Shown: piece after piece, positions 21,901 through 30,915 of the stretch | Layout: each line of letters starts with the position of its first letter | Position numbering within the stretch: position 1 is the stretch's first letter | Assembly: GCF_964199755.1 (NCBI RefSeq) | Contig: NC_133901.1 | Location: forward strand, 44,981,418 to 45,045,417 | DNA length: 64,000 nt | DNA from: Larus michahellis | Taxonomy: Eukaryota; Chordata; Aves; Charadriiformes; Laridae | Direction: 5' to 3' | The notes under the pieces: model-generated | Told to the model about the DNA's origin: nothing | The model's database searches: none | The model's input: only the letters and a program-made list of their open reading frames with translations | Translations under genes and position numbers: made by a program

Positions 21901-24891
21901 AACTCTTGAGACAAAATATATGTTTTTCTTATAGATATGCATATACATAATTGTAAGTATTGATAGTCCAAGTAAATTAGGCCAGCCCTAAGCACACCTG
22001 TATTACCACTACCAAAACAAATGTTACCGCTAGTCTTCAAGTATCATCAGTTTGCACTGCAGCAGGCAAATCATTTCCCTCTATTCAGAGGCTGAAGAGT
22101 GCAATCTCATTTGTCTCTTCATTCCACCTTACTCACAAGTCAGATTTCCATCTGTGATATTTTACCTCTGCTTTGACAGGAAGTGGTCAAAGCCATCCAG
22201 GAGGCACAAGGAGTGAAGCATCTGGTTTCCATGACAACAAGCGAACATGCTGCCACGCAGAATGAGGCTCTGAATGCCTTGGCAATAGCATCTGCAATCG
22301 ATCTAGGTATTTTTCTCCTAAAAGCATTTATCTGTGTGAGATCCTCATTAAGAAACACTGTCATGCTGTTAATTCTACATAACACTTAAGCGAAAGCCTG
22401 TTTCTTATCTAGATTTAGCTCTTCAGCATTAAATAAAGGAGGTCAGCCATCCAGAAGATCACAAAAGCAACAGGCTTCAGGAAGTGCCTCAAGATTTTTT
22501 GTTTAGGGTAGAGTCAACTGATCAGGTTGTGTGGACAGGCACAGTCTGTTGAGTAGCATGGTATGATGCTAGAAACCTACAGGGGAAAAAATAAAAAACA
22601 AACACAAAAGGCAAGTAAAGGTGATGAAGGCTAGAGAAAAAGATGAGAAAGTCTAAATGAAGACAAAATCAGGGACAAATTACAGACTTCAATGGTCAAT
22701 GAAGACTATAAATGGAGGAAATAATGTTCAGAAGACAGACATTTGAATGCAGGAGAGAATAAAACATAGACAACAGGGCCTTGTAGAAGCTGCAAATGAA
22801 ACAAGCAAGAAAACTATAAAGGCTCTACCTGCTTTTAGTGAGCTGTTTTTCAAAGAGATCAAGTATAATTTTTTTTAGACTTTTCCTGTATGACTGATCA
22901 GATTTGAAAATGGGTCTCAATTTATCACAATAAAGACAGTCACCACAGCAATCTACATACATCAAAAGCTAAATTGAAAAGAAATAGTTGACTCGAAATT
23001 TGGAATTTCTTATACCAACAAGCACGACAATAAAGAGCCATTTTACTCCTTGTCCACCATTAAGGCTCTCAGACTCAATTGGGCAACAAATGTGAATCAA
23101 TATTTCTAGCACTGATCCCTGCAAATTTTAATCTATTATGAGCTTATTTTATACAATCTATAGTATACAGGTTCTGTTTTCCAGAATGAGGCCAGTGAAG
23201 AAACACTGTACTGAAAACACAGAAATTCTCCAGTAAAGAAAACAGATAACCAAAATATCCCTGTATAGCCAATGTGAAATTAAGCCAGTCAGGAATTTTA
23301 CATTTAAAAAGCAAGTATGTTAACTTTCTAGCTTCTTTTCAGGTAACTTTTAAATTTGTTTACTTATTTTTCAGAAACCCTTGAAGGATCTTTTAAGGAA
23401 TCACAGCTAGTTCAAAGCTTACACAAACTTCTACAAGATGATAATACAAGTCCTGAGGTGAAATATAATTCAATGGGTCTTTTGTGCAGTCTTCTTAATT
23501 CAGGTAACTTCATTTTAACTTGTCTGTGATGAAAGGACAGATATTTGTGATGAAAACACAAACGTTTTCTCTTACTGAAGTGTGCAGTCAGTGAGTAGTA
23601 AAGGATATTAAAGAGATTCAGTCTTTATTGATCACCAAAAATCCCAGTCAAGTAGCTTCTTTCTTTATGAAAAGCTGATTAAACCATCAGTTGAATGAAA
23701 AAAGAAAGGCTTTATTCCAGTGAGTCAGTGACATAATCAAGTCCTGAAATAGAAAAATTAAAGCCTTGGAATAAAGGCATCTTTGTCCAAATTCAGCATG
23801 CACAAATGTCTGGCAGTCCCACGTCCTGTATCTACCACAGCATTTTGATGTTCAAAGAAATAAAGAGTCTGTATCATCTTCCACAGCCAGGCATACGTTT
23901 TTTCTGCCTATGCTTAAGCCAATCAGAAGCTGAGATAAACCAGCAATTTTTGCAACACTGCCTTTGCCCAGCAACTTTTAGTAAAACACATGAAGGATAC
24001 AACTTCAGTTTCTCTCACTCCATGGTCAGGGAAGACTTAAAACGCTTTGAATAAGATCAGATTCATCCTGGATGTGTGGCACTAACTGTGATTGGTAGTG
24101 ACTAACTGAAAACCACCACCTTGAAATCAGAAGTCCAAAGATCTTGTGCCAGTTTCTCATATCTTAATACATAAATCATGTAAATTGAAAATAATTATTG
24201 TGCTCAGACAAGGATCTGCCACAAGGGGAGCTGCGTTTCAAATTCTGGAGCCGCCCTGTATTAGCAAACAAGCTGGATTTTGCAGTATACTCTATTTTTT
24301 CCCTGTAGCCACACAGATATTGGAATAGAGATAAGCATTTGCATCCTCCAGTGCTATTACAGAGTATTGACACAACGGATGTGATCCATAAGACTTTTTT
24401 CCAGACGTGTATATACTTGGCTCGTTATAGACTAACACTAGGAGTTGAATCTTGCTAACATGAGTGGCTAACAAAAAGCATACAGGCAAAAAAATTGCTG
24501 GAACTTGTCCTGTATTACATTTTCAAAGGGCTTTTCTTCTGTTCAACCAGTTCTTGGAAGTCAAACAGGAGGAAAAAAAAATCTTAACCTGTTCAATACT
24601 TTCAGTGGCTGAAAGGGTATCTATTGAGAGAAATTTATGTAAATTAAAGCAGCTCATTTTAAACAGCAAGTACTCCAAACTTTTATCTTACAACAATTGT
24701 TGGGAGTCACTATGCCATGGCATGTCACTAAAAGTCAGCTTTTCATCTCCCATTCAGGTGATCTGAGACAAGAAATAGAAGAGGACAAGATTAAAGAAAC
24801 CCTCGAACAGCTCTGCAGTCACAGTAACGCAAATGTGGTCAAGGAAGCTGTCACAACTTTGCAGGTTTTGAGAGGAGAGGCACCCCACTAA
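3829..24891 (+). CDS. RAP1GDS1-like: RAP1GDS1-like (SmgGDS paralogue), armadillo-repeat GTPase chaperone; two damaged exons
   Basis: Thirteen exons, joined in order, encode about 560 residues that align end to end with RAP1GDS1/SmgGDS. SmgGDS is a cytosolic ARM-repeat protein that binds small GTPases with polybasic tails (Rap1, RhoA, Rac1, K-Ras). It acts as a chaperone through their prenylation and membrane delivery and as an exchange factor for RhoA. Diagnostic blocks are [15 protein letters not shown] in exon 8 and [17 protein letters not shown] in exon 9. Each exon carries about one 42-residue ARM repeat, and nearly every boundary is phase 1. Identity to mammalian RAP1GDS1, as I recall it, is about two thirds in exon 8 and lower elsewhere. 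That is too low for the true orthologue, which is nearly invariant in vertebrates, so I call a paralogue. The symbol used here is descriptive, not official. The length and the missing 49-residue ARM exon match the SmgGDS-558 layout. Exon 1 lacks a normal donor and exon 7 is frameshifted, so it may be a decaying gene. The start-codon exon is not in view. The neighbour TSPAN14 converges from the right. Confidence 0.9.
3948..4782 (+). other. Intron between RAP1GDS1-like exons 1 and 2
   Basis: About 0.84 kb of AT-rich sequence ending in a normal acceptor, TTATCATTACAG. The open frames at 4130-4318 and 4488-4682 show no resemblance to any family I know. Confidence 0.7.
4783..4905 (+). CDS. RAP1GDS1-like: RAP1GDS1-like exon 2
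   Basis: 123 nt, phase 1 at both ends. It reads [20 protein letters not shown] then [12 protein letters not shown], matching the SmgGDS region SEKIQASGILQLFASLL...IIAEVAKN. Acceptor CATTACAG, donor GTATGT. The frame is open with no lesions. Confidence 0.9.
5081..5206 (+). CDS. RAP1GDS1-like: RAP1GDS1-like exon 3
   Basis: 126 nt, phase 1-1, after a short 175-nt intron. It reads [20 protein letters not shown] then [11 protein letters not shown]. It aligns without gaps to the SmgGDS repeat EFMRIPCVDAGLISPLVQLL...GRALGNICYDS. Acceptor ACCCACACAG, donor GTAAGT. Confidence 0.95.
5207..7338 (+). other. Intron between exons 3 and 4, where the SmgGDS-607-specific ARM exon would lie
   Basis: A 2.1-kb intron. 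In RAP1GDS1 an exon for a 49-residue ARM repeat (the one skipped in SmgGDS-558) lies between the counterparts of exons 3 and 4. I looked in all three forward frames for its core (an AVDQAGG-like start and a GMLMNYSNEN-like end) and found nothing. One exon-shaped stretch with a TTTTCAG acceptor near 7011 reads in a frame that does not match. No repeat is recognisable. Confidence 0.65.
7339..7467 (+). CDS. RAP1GDS1-like: RAP1GDS1-like exon 4
   Basis: 129 nt, phase 1-1. It reads [19 protein letters not shown] then [10 protein letters not shown], corresponding to SmgGDS NDSLQAQLINMGVIPTLVKL...AFGNLAEL. This is the exon that follows the alternatively spliced ARM in RAP1GDS1, so exon 3 joins it directly with frame kept. 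Acceptor ATTCCCAG, donor GTAAGT. Confidence 0.94.
7468..8706 (+). other. Intron between exons 4 and 5, with a G/T-rich tract
   Basis: About 1.2 kb. From 7555 to 7690 the plus strand is almost only G and T with repeated GGTTTT and TTTGTTTG units (low complexity). The remainder is AT-rich with no recognisable gene or transposon. Confidence 0.7.
8707..8832 (+). CDS. RAP1GDS1-like: RAP1GDS1-like exon 5
   Basis: 126 nt, phase 1-1. It reads [19 protein letters not shown] then [14 protein letters not shown], matching SmgGDS SSKEQFASTNIAEELVKLF...EMIFEVLAPLAEN without gaps. Acceptor GTATACACAG, donor GTAAGA. Confidence 0.95.
9199..9342 (+). CDS. RAP1GDS1-like: RAP1GDS1-like exon 6
   Basis: 144 nt, phase 1-1, after a 366-nt intron. 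It reads [20 protein letters not shown] then [13 protein letters not shown], matching SmgGDS DAIKLQLVEAGLVECLLEIV...GSDLMVLLLLG. The acidic linker between the two helices is kept in character (SSQAED). Acceptor CTCTACAG, donor GTAAAA. Confidence 0.95.
9343..10238 (+). other. Intron between exons 6 and 7
   Basis: About 0.9 kb of unremarkable AT-rich sequence with no recognisable repeat or gene. It ends in the acceptor ATTTATCATGCAACAG. Confidence 0.7.
10239..10368 (+). pseudogene. RAP1GDS1-like: RAP1GDS1-like exon 7, frameshifted twice
   Basis: 130 nt instead of the 132 nt needed to keep phase. The start reads [11 protein letters not shown] in the frame set by exon 6, matching SmgGDS DESMQKLFEGG. 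The middle (SKYMQLQ, matching SNNHQLQ) is one base out. The end ([11 protein letters not shown], matching GALAIANFARN) is two bases out. The simplest explanation is one single-base deletion between about 10286 and 10308 and a second just after 10329. Without correction the frame stops at TAA 10352-10354. Splice sites look normal (GCAACAG acceptor, GTAAGG donor). Because exons 6 and 8 share phase 1, skipping this exon would restore the frame at the cost of one ARM repeat. Sequencing error cannot be excluded. Confidence 0.85.
10369..13394 (+). other. Intron between exons 7 and 8
   Basis: About 3.0 kb of AT-rich intron with homopolymer runs (for example TTTTTTTTTT near 11103). The open frames at 11287-11481, 11700-11951 and 12444-12632 look random. 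No repeat is recognisable. Confidence 0.65.
13395..13529 (+). CDS. RAP1GDS1-like: RAP1GDS1-like exon 8
   Basis: 135 nt, phase 1-1. It reads [20 protein letters not shown] then [16 protein letters not shown]. It is the best-conserved exon: the last 15 residues are identical to SmgGDS, and the first part matches DANCIHMVDNGIVEKLMDLL. Acceptor TTTCTTCAG, donor GTACAG. Strong conservation here argues that the protein was under selection for a long time. Confidence 0.97.
13530..16714 (+). other. Intron between exons 8 and 9, carrying a CR1 fragment
   Basis: About 3.2 kb. It contains the sense CR1 fragment at 13948-14266 and a GTGGGTGGGTGG-type short repeat near 16380. Otherwise nothing recognisable. 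It ends in a pyrimidine-rich acceptor CTATTTTCTAG. Confidence 0.65.
13948..14266 (+). mobile_element. CR1 LINE 3'-end fragment, sense
   Basis: About 320 bp reading in CR1 orientation: AAGATGGGGACAGACTTTTT, GGTAATGGTTTTAAACTAAA, GAGGGTGGTGAAACACCGG, AGATTGCCCAGAGAGGTGG, ending GTCCCTTCCAAGCC then TTCTATAATTCTA. It is 5'-truncated and modestly diverged. Confidence 0.92.
16715..16840 (+). CDS. RAP1GDS1-like: RAP1GDS1-like exon 9
   Basis: 126 nt, phase 1-1. It reads [19 protein letters not shown] then [20 protein letters not shown]. The block [17 protein letters not shown] is identical to SmgGDS. Acceptor TTTTCTAG, donor GTAGGG. Confidence 0.97.
16841..21124 (+). other. Intron between exons 9 and 10
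   Basis: About 4.3 kb, the longest intron of this gene. It holds a perfect 18-bp palindrome at 17597-17614 and T-runs at 18142-18172. The 139-residue open frame at 19245-19664 is not similar to anything I recognise and crosses no splice signals. No transposon is recognisable. Confidence 0.65.
17597..17614. repeat. Perfect 18-bp palindrome centred on an E-box
   Basis: CTAGAGCAGCTGCTCTAG is its own reverse complement, with CAGCTG (an E-box core) at the centre. About 0.2 such palindromes are expected by chance in a window of this size, so it may mean nothing. Confidence 0.6.
21125..21264 (+). CDS. RAP1GDS1-like: RAP1GDS1-like exon 10
   Basis: 140 nt, starts in phase 1 and ends in phase 0. It reads [20 protein letters not shown] then [18 protein letters not shown], matching SmgGDS EAAEQLGKNVKLVERLVEWC...MGESNRLLSALIRHSKSK. 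Acceptor TTCTCCTCAG, donor CAA|GTATGA. It is somewhat richer in CpG than its flanks. Confidence 0.96.
21265..22179 (+). other. Intron between exons 10 and 11
   Basis: About 0.9 kb of AT-rich intron with no recognisable repeat. It ends in the acceptor CTGCTTTGACAG. Confidence 0.7.
22180..22306 (+). CDS. RAP1GDS1-like: RAP1GDS1-like exon 11
   Basis: 127 nt, starts in phase 0 and ends in phase 1. It reads [20 protein letters not shown] then [18 protein letters not shown], matching SmgGDS DVIKTIVQSGGIKHLVTMAT and SEHVIMQNEALVALALIA. Donor GTATTT. Confidence 0.97.
22307..23374 (+). other. Intron between exons 11 and 12
   Basis: About 1.1 kb, AT-rich, with no recognisable repeat or gene. It ends in the acceptor TTACTTATTTTTCAG. 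Confidence 0.7.
23375..23503 (+). CDS. RAP1GDS1-like: RAP1GDS1-like exon 12
   Basis: 129 nt, phase 1-1. It reads [20 protein letters not shown] then [18 protein letters not shown], matching SmgGDS EKDLESAKLVQILHRLL and APEIKYNSMVLICALMGS. Donor GTAACT. Confidence 0.95.
23504..24757 (+). other. Intron between exons 12 and 13
   Basis: About 1.25 kb with an imperfect inverted repeat around GGCTTTATTCCA (23708) and TGGAATAAAGGC (23767). Nothing else is recognisable. Confidence 0.65.
24758..24891 (+). CDS. RAP1GDS1-like: RAP1GDS1-like terminal coding exon 13
   Basis: It opens in phase 1 with [19 protein letters not shown] and continues [20 protein letters not shown], then PH and a TAA stop at 24889-24891. 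It corresponds to the last SmgGDS ARM helices (LHKEVQDLAFLDVVSKLRSH...SVAQQASLTEQRL) but is the least similar exon and has a different C-terminal tail. Acceptor TCTCCCATTCAG. Confidence 0.9.
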
Positions 24892-25165
24892 TGTCCCTTC
24901 TTCCCTGTAGCAACCCTGCGCTGCTGCTGAGGCAAATGCAATAAAACACCAGCTTTGCCAACCCTATCTTGCATTTGTTATGCTGCCGCATAACCAACAC
25001 TACTGAAGTCCAGATACAGCTCCTGCTTTTAAAGATGTACATACAAAAACAACCCCTCTCATTTGCTCATCTATTTGGCCTACAAATACTTGCATCACTG
25101 CTGCGCTTCACCAAGCCACTAACACACAGCAGCAGGAATAAAGTCTGTCAAGCAAGTGGTCTTAG
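24892..25165 (+). other. Likely 3' UTR of the RAP1GDS1-like gene
   Basis: Sequence after the TAA stop containing two AATAAA signals, at 24940-24945 and 25137-25142. The first is followed by a T/G-rich stretch (TTGCATTTGTTATG), the usual downstream element. The exact transcript end cannot be read from DNA alone. Confidence 0.55.
24940..24945 (+). terminator. Polyadenylation signal AATAAA of the RAP1GDS1-like gene
   Basis: Canonical hexamer about 50 nt after the stop, with a downstream T/G-rich element near 24970. A second hexamer at 25137-25142 could serve a longer transcript. Confidence 0.55.
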
Positions 25166-27130
25166 AAAACATCCCATGAGAAGCATCAGGCAGTTACCAC
25201 TTCTGTAACCCAGTTTTAAGCTGCTTGGTTTTGTAAAACCAGGATATCATTTGCAACTTTTTCTTATATCAACAGGACTTTAAAACCACTACCAAAAAAT
25301 CTCAAGCTTATATCACGCAAGCTGAAACATCAGAGTTTTAGGTTACGTGAAAGCTGTAGCTTAAACAATGCAAAGGGTCCAACCGTTAACATGTTAAATC
25401 CACCAAAACTGTACCTTTAAACCACCTCCCCCTTCAACTTCTAATTTAAAGCTCATCTCTGAGTTTTTACCTCCTAGTGTCACCAGCTATATTCCTAAGT
25501 ATCTGAGGTCAGTCAGATACTTAGGAATTTCAGAGTTGCAGGTATTGTGATCTGGAATGAGACTCAGTAGAAGTAAAATTTACATGAAACTGCAAAGTCC
25601 ATACAATGCTTGGACAAGAAACAAATTAAAGCTAGTTAGAATGACAAGTGGGCACGCATGAATATTTGGAAACAGCAGCTGGTATTTCCTTAATTTATCT
25701 CTGGTAAGAGAGCCTAGGTTTAACTTTAGATAATGAAAAACTGTAGTAAACCAAATGTTTCTGAACATTTCTGCAGAAACCTTTCATATTTAAAAATGGT
25801 CACTTGATAAAAAAAGGTAAGAACAGGACCTATTGCACAACTTGTTCTTATGGGAACTTTTTGAAGCAGTTGTATGTCACAGAGTCACACTGTCAAGACC
25901 CAGGAGATCAAATTGTTAAACCCCTGTACTGGTAGATACCGAAGAGCTAGGGACCAATGACTTTTTTAGCCAGCAGTTGGAAAAGTATTGACCTTTAAAA
26001 AAATTGTTATAAAGCAGAAAATATTAAAGTCAACAAGGCATCCTGTTCTCAAACAATTTGAGTATAACTGGATTATGTCTGCAAACAAACGTTACAACTT
26101 TCTTCCTGCAAAAGCTTTCCCACCTGCAAAACATGTTAGCAGTATTTAGCCCACTATATTTGACACCAAATATCACTTTCAGGAGTACTCTTGAGAAAGG
26201 GCATTTCATAAAACCACCCAAACAAGTCACTTGGTGAGTAACATACAAGCAGGTTTTGACCACAGAGTAGGAAAAAAAGAAAAATCAAGAGCTGAACCAC
26301 ATACTGTTTTCTCTAGCTTAAAGCACGCAGTGATATGGGCATCCCACACATTTCCAATGTCAAAATGAGAAAAGAAATTGCTTCAGACAACCGTAACTTC
26401 AGAATAAGATCTGCAGTTGTACCTAAACCAGGCATTAGTATAAGATACATCAGGATCTATTTTAAGTTCTATATATACACACACCAAATAGCTACGTTCA
26501 AGTTAAGTCACTCTTACCAGAAATCATCCAACCTTAACATTCTACATTATCTAATTCCAGATACTGCATGATTTTAATATAGCCACTATTGGTTAAATGT
26601 TTCTCTGACCTTATTAAAATTAAAATCAGGTTTTAATGCATTAAAGAAATGTTAAAATGGTCAAAGCAGCAGACACAAACCTATTTCTGCAAGCCTTATC
26701 TTCAAATCTGGAAGTTACTTCCCTTCTGCACTTTGCAGTAGTTTCAGGAACCTTGCTTGGACACAACAAACCATAGACTGTGCAAATCACAAGACAACTG
26801 CGGATAGTGGCAGTCAAAGTGCAAACAGCAGTTTTAACTTTTTGGGTGTCCAGAGACTTAGTGATTTCTCTACACCATTCTGCAGCTCTTCACTTGTTCA
26901 CAGCTTTCCATTAACAATGGAGGGAAAAGCAACAGTGTTATCTATTATTCAGCAGCCCAGACTGAAAAAAAAATAATCAATAATTAGTTTCAGCAAAATA
27001 TACACACGAACACCAGTGGACTTTTACCATTTTTGTAGTTATCCACAAATTCCAGTCTCAGTAGCCAGTCTAAACCTTAGAGAGGGAAATACTAGCGACT
27101 AGAAGCAACAAATCTTAGAAATCAAACTCC
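25166..27130. other. Intergenic interval between the convergent genes
   Basis: About 2 kb between the candidate 3' ends of the RAP1GDS1-like gene and TSPAN14. Besides the perfect hairpin sequence at 25491-25528 I see only AT-rich unique-looking DNA. No transposon is recognisable. Confidence 0.5.
25491..25528. repeat. Perfect 16-bp inverted repeat with a 6-nt loop
   Basis: ATTCCTAAGTATCTGA (25491-25506), loop GGTCAG, then the exact reverse complement TCAGATACTTAGGAAT (25513-25528). Chance expectation for such a perfect 16-bp arm pair is well below 0.01 in a window this size. It lies between two convergent transcription units. It is too short for a microRNA precursor and lacks a flanking duplication that would mark a MITE. 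Confidence 0.9.
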
Positions 27131-30100
27131 AGGAGTACAAAACATTAAATTTTATTTAATCAAATTTAAGGCTTGAGAAAAAAAAAATATACTGAAAGTC
27201 ATTCAGAAAAAGCCATCGCAGAAGAGACAGAACCTCCCCTTCCACTGGCTAAACAATGTTCAAGCTGCATGATAACTCACAGCAGCAGGGGGAAGGAAGA
27301 GGAAAGGATGAAATGGGGAGACAAAAAACAAGGCAATTCTACTTATAAGCCAATTGCCACATCAACCTCAATGGACTGAAGGTACGAGTCTATCCACATG
27401 GCACTGTATGAAGGTCACCAAAACTAAAGACCCCTTGGGAAGAAATATTCAGGTTTTCAGGAGGCAACCAAAGCTCCTTTGGTCACTGCACTTTTTTCAG
27501 TGCTTATATTCATACTCCTTTTCATGTACAGGGAAACTGTGTCCAAACGCAGGTATATTAATAGAAACAAAAGGGCAGTTGCACTGTCAACCATACTGAC
27601 AAATAAATACATTGCTTCACAGAAATAAATTGCGCTTGTTTCTGCAAAATAAAAGTGATCACACTGAAAAGTTTCTTTCTCTCAGTCTAGTTATTCAAGT
27701 CTGATCTCGTATTTGACATCTTCATTAAAAACTTTATTTCCATTGTAGTGTTTGTGGAGTTGTTCCAAATGCAACCACTGAAATCTCAACATCAACAATT
27801 TATCAAACCTCTCTGTGAGATCATTGAATTGCTTCTCCTTCAAGGCTTTAGAAGCAGGCTCACACCCAACTGCTTTTGCTGACGAGACCTTTTTTAAACC
27901 ATAACCTAAATCTTTAGCCATGAAGTCACTGCAGTTCCACAGAGAAGATGCTAAATATAACTACAGTAGAAAGTGGTAAGGAAGTTTTCCCATTCCAAGT
28001 CTGAAATTACACTATTCATGCGTACCACCAATGGGGGTGCACTTCAGAACGTCTAGGGGTAAAGCAGCCTAGAGCCCCAGGGTTTTAAAAATGATACTGA
28101 ATAAGCACAGAGAAGTTTATCCACAGTGAAAACAAATCACTCCATGAATTTATAGATCCTGAACTTGCTCTCTTGAATTCAGTTCCAAATAACTGGAGCA
28201 TTGATACAAAGCTGGTGTTAATACGGCCAAAGCCAGTAAGAACAAACTGTGGAAAGACAGCACTTCAATTAAATTCTGTTTTGCATACAAAAAGTACTTC
28301 AAAAAGAAACCAAGTATTCATTTGTCTGCAGGCAACTTGGCAAGATTTGCAGACACTGGAATCCAGATCCATGACAATGGCTCTTGTCGGCAGCTAATTT
28401 CAGTGCATGAACTCCACAGATATCTTTGACACCTCGATGATGTTCAACAACTGCTGAAATGACTTCCCAGCATCAGGAGATTTCTGTGTCAAAGAGTGGC
28501 AAAGGGAAACATACTCCCTAGATGCAATTTTCAATGCAATGTTTTACAAATAAAAAGTTACAAATAGAAAGCATCCTTCTCCAATTTTACATACATCAGA
28601 TTATTACAGATAACCTTAACAGAGTAAGTTGGTCGATGAGGTGTTGTAGTTTCAAGCACCAGAATTTAAAGCCAAGATTGCTGGACACTGCTTTGCTGCT
28701 TGCAAAGTAGCAGTAACAGCAGTGAATTTTTGGCTGCTCCTAATGGACTAGATTCAACAAAATAAGTAATACAGGCCCCAAATTCAAGGTTCCACAAAAG
28801 AAATGCCTCTTGCTCTCTGCTCAATGATCTCCTGTTACTGTTTCCATGTTGTACATCAAAGCTAAAAAAAAAAATTAAAAAAAGAATCACTGCACTTCTC
28901 ATGATTTTACTTTCACGTTTCTCAGATGAGTAATAGCAGGCTGTTTTCTGCTACTGTAAGGAAATCAGGCATCCTTAGACAAGCTTCCTTTTCCTGTTGT
29001 GTCTCAATCACTGGCCAGAAAAAGAACTATGAAAGCTGAACTGAAGTAGATGAGAAGTACAGCACTGTCTGTGAAGTGCTTCACAGATTAAAAGCTAGAA
29101 GGACGACTGTACAATCAATACAGACACAAAGATTCCTGCTGTTGATCAGCTTTTGCCAGTGAAATGTTTGTTAATACATGCATAATAGAAAAAGCGACAT
29201 CAGAGCGCTATTTAAAATTTTGGCTTCCTAAGAAAGCCATATACTTTGGAAATACAAGTATTAAATCCTTCAGGCAGACTACATGTAGTAAAATATCATT
29301 ATAAAAATATATACTTTTCTAAAATTTACACTATGTTAGGCACTGTAAATAAACCTGCTCTCCCTGAAAAAACTGGTGTCACTGGAAGCAGTAAACAATG
29401 TTAGTTATATGGCCCACAGTAAAATTGACAACTACAGCTATTTCCAAGAACTTTTTAGTCACATACTTCTATCTTAAAGCTAAAGATACTATGACAAAGT
29501 CTTTCAGAGAAGACTTTAGAGAAGAACTAAAGATCCATCTATTGAACTCCCAAGAAGGGAGGACAGGAAGAAGCGAGTTTAGTTTTCTTCCAATAAAAAT
29601 AATAATAATAAAAAAAATTACTTCAGCAGGAGCAGTTCAGTTTGATGCAGAAAACTGCAGTGAAGAAATTCTGGTTCACCATATTGTGAGCGGCATTTGA
29701 ACCATGTATTAGAATACAAGCAGAACTGATGATTCAATAGCTTTACAGAAGGTTTAAAAAGTCAACAACTCTAATCTTTCATTAAATGCGCATTTCCTCA
29801 TTCAAAAAACAAGTTACAGGAGGGATCAATACTGAATTTAAATGTTTTTCATCAGTCTTGATATTAGCAGTTAGGACTTGTGAAGATCAATATAGCAGTT
29901 GAGAGAAACTAGAGGAAAGGCAAAAACCATCAACAGCTAGCGTAGCGTGCTTGCTACCTACTGAAACACGCTGCATTTTGGAATTTCTGCAGACAGCACT
30001 TCTTAAAGACATTACTGATCAATAAAAAGCTAAGCATTTTTAAAGAGTTTTTTTTCTTCTATAAATAAAGAATATTTACATTTTTTCAGACAGGAAACAG

Positions 30101-30843
30101 CACCAGGGATTCACACCCCCTTGCCCAAAATGGAGATTTCTAACATATAATGCTACAGATAGTCGGATTTTTCCCCTCTTGAGAAAAGGCTTGTGTTTTT
30201 AAAATGGCATGGGTTACTGAAGCTCTGATGCTTAGCACAAGTTCCTGCTCTTGAGACATCTACGTTATTCCCAGTCAAACAGAAATATCCCTACTTCTGC
30301 ACAACTGAAAAGCAATTAAAGAACTAGACAATCTGTGACTGTTTTCTTTCCAATTTCCAATACCATGATGATTACGGTTGCTAGGTATCTTGCCAAAAAA
30401 TGACTGCATGAGTCTACATGTAGAGATTAAAATGATTTCAAGATTCTGAAGAAATCAGCACACCTTCTGAAAAGATTATGTTTTGAATTGATGACAGTTG
30501 GGAGTGAAAACAGAACAATCTTCACGGTAATCCTTCAAGGAAAGATTTTACAGCAGTTTCATGTCTCCTTGCTACAATCTTTACAATCTGTTCTGCCAAT
30601 GTCTTGAGAAATTCCATTTCTTCCTCAGAGATCAATGCTGGTGCACTGAGTTGTCTCATTAAAAAAAAGTAGACAGATGTGTATTTGGAGATCTTTTGTA
30701 TCGGCTTCTAACAAAAAGCATGAGTGGGGTACAATCCACATAAGGCTTTTAATAACAGGAGTATTTCATGGTGCATTTCTTCCACCTTGGTGTCCAACCA
30801 ATAACTGTAAAATATACTTTTTGCAACACGTCTGCTTTTATGT
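27131..30843 (-). other. TSPAN14: Likely TSPAN14 3' UTR
   Basis: About 3.7 kb downstream (minus strand) of the TSPAN14 stop. No other gene or repeat is recognisable. Two AATAAA hexamers read on the minus strand at 27156-27151 and 27738-27733, and ATTAAA variants occur elsewhere, so the 3' UTR could end at either. The 76-residue minus-strand open frame at 27691-27921 falls inside and is probably chance. Confidence 0.45.
27151..27156 (-). terminator. TSPAN14: Candidate TSPAN14 polyadenylation signal
   Basis: TTTATT on the plus strand is AATAAA on the minus strand. The downstream minus-strand sequence contains TGTTTTGT, a plausible G/T-rich element. An alternative hexamer lies at 27733-27738. 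Confidence 0.35.
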
Positions 30844-30915
30844 TCAGAAGGCAATACCTGCCTTGACAGCTTCAATATCAGAAATCAATGTCCTGGCTAG
30901 GAAAATCCCAAAAAT
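30844..30915 (-). CDS. TSPAN14: TSPAN14 coding exon 8 (last)
   Basis: 72 nt reading [20 protein letters not shown] then IAF and TGA. It encodes the end of the fourth membrane segment and the short cytoplasmic tail. Acceptor on the minus strand is TCTTTTTAG. Confidence 0.96.
   Translation of the reverse strand: MFGIFLARTLISDIEAVKAGIAF

Noticed and set aside
23708-23778. Inverted GGCTTTATTCCA and TGGAATAAAGGC arms
   Set aside because: Only 12 bp with one mismatch and a 47-bp spacer, within what chance produces in 64 kb.
27691-27921. 76-residue minus-strand open frame with a fair start context
   Set aside because: Its composition looks protein-like, but I know no family it matches, it lies in the likely TSPAN14 3' UTR, and frames of this length are common by chance here.
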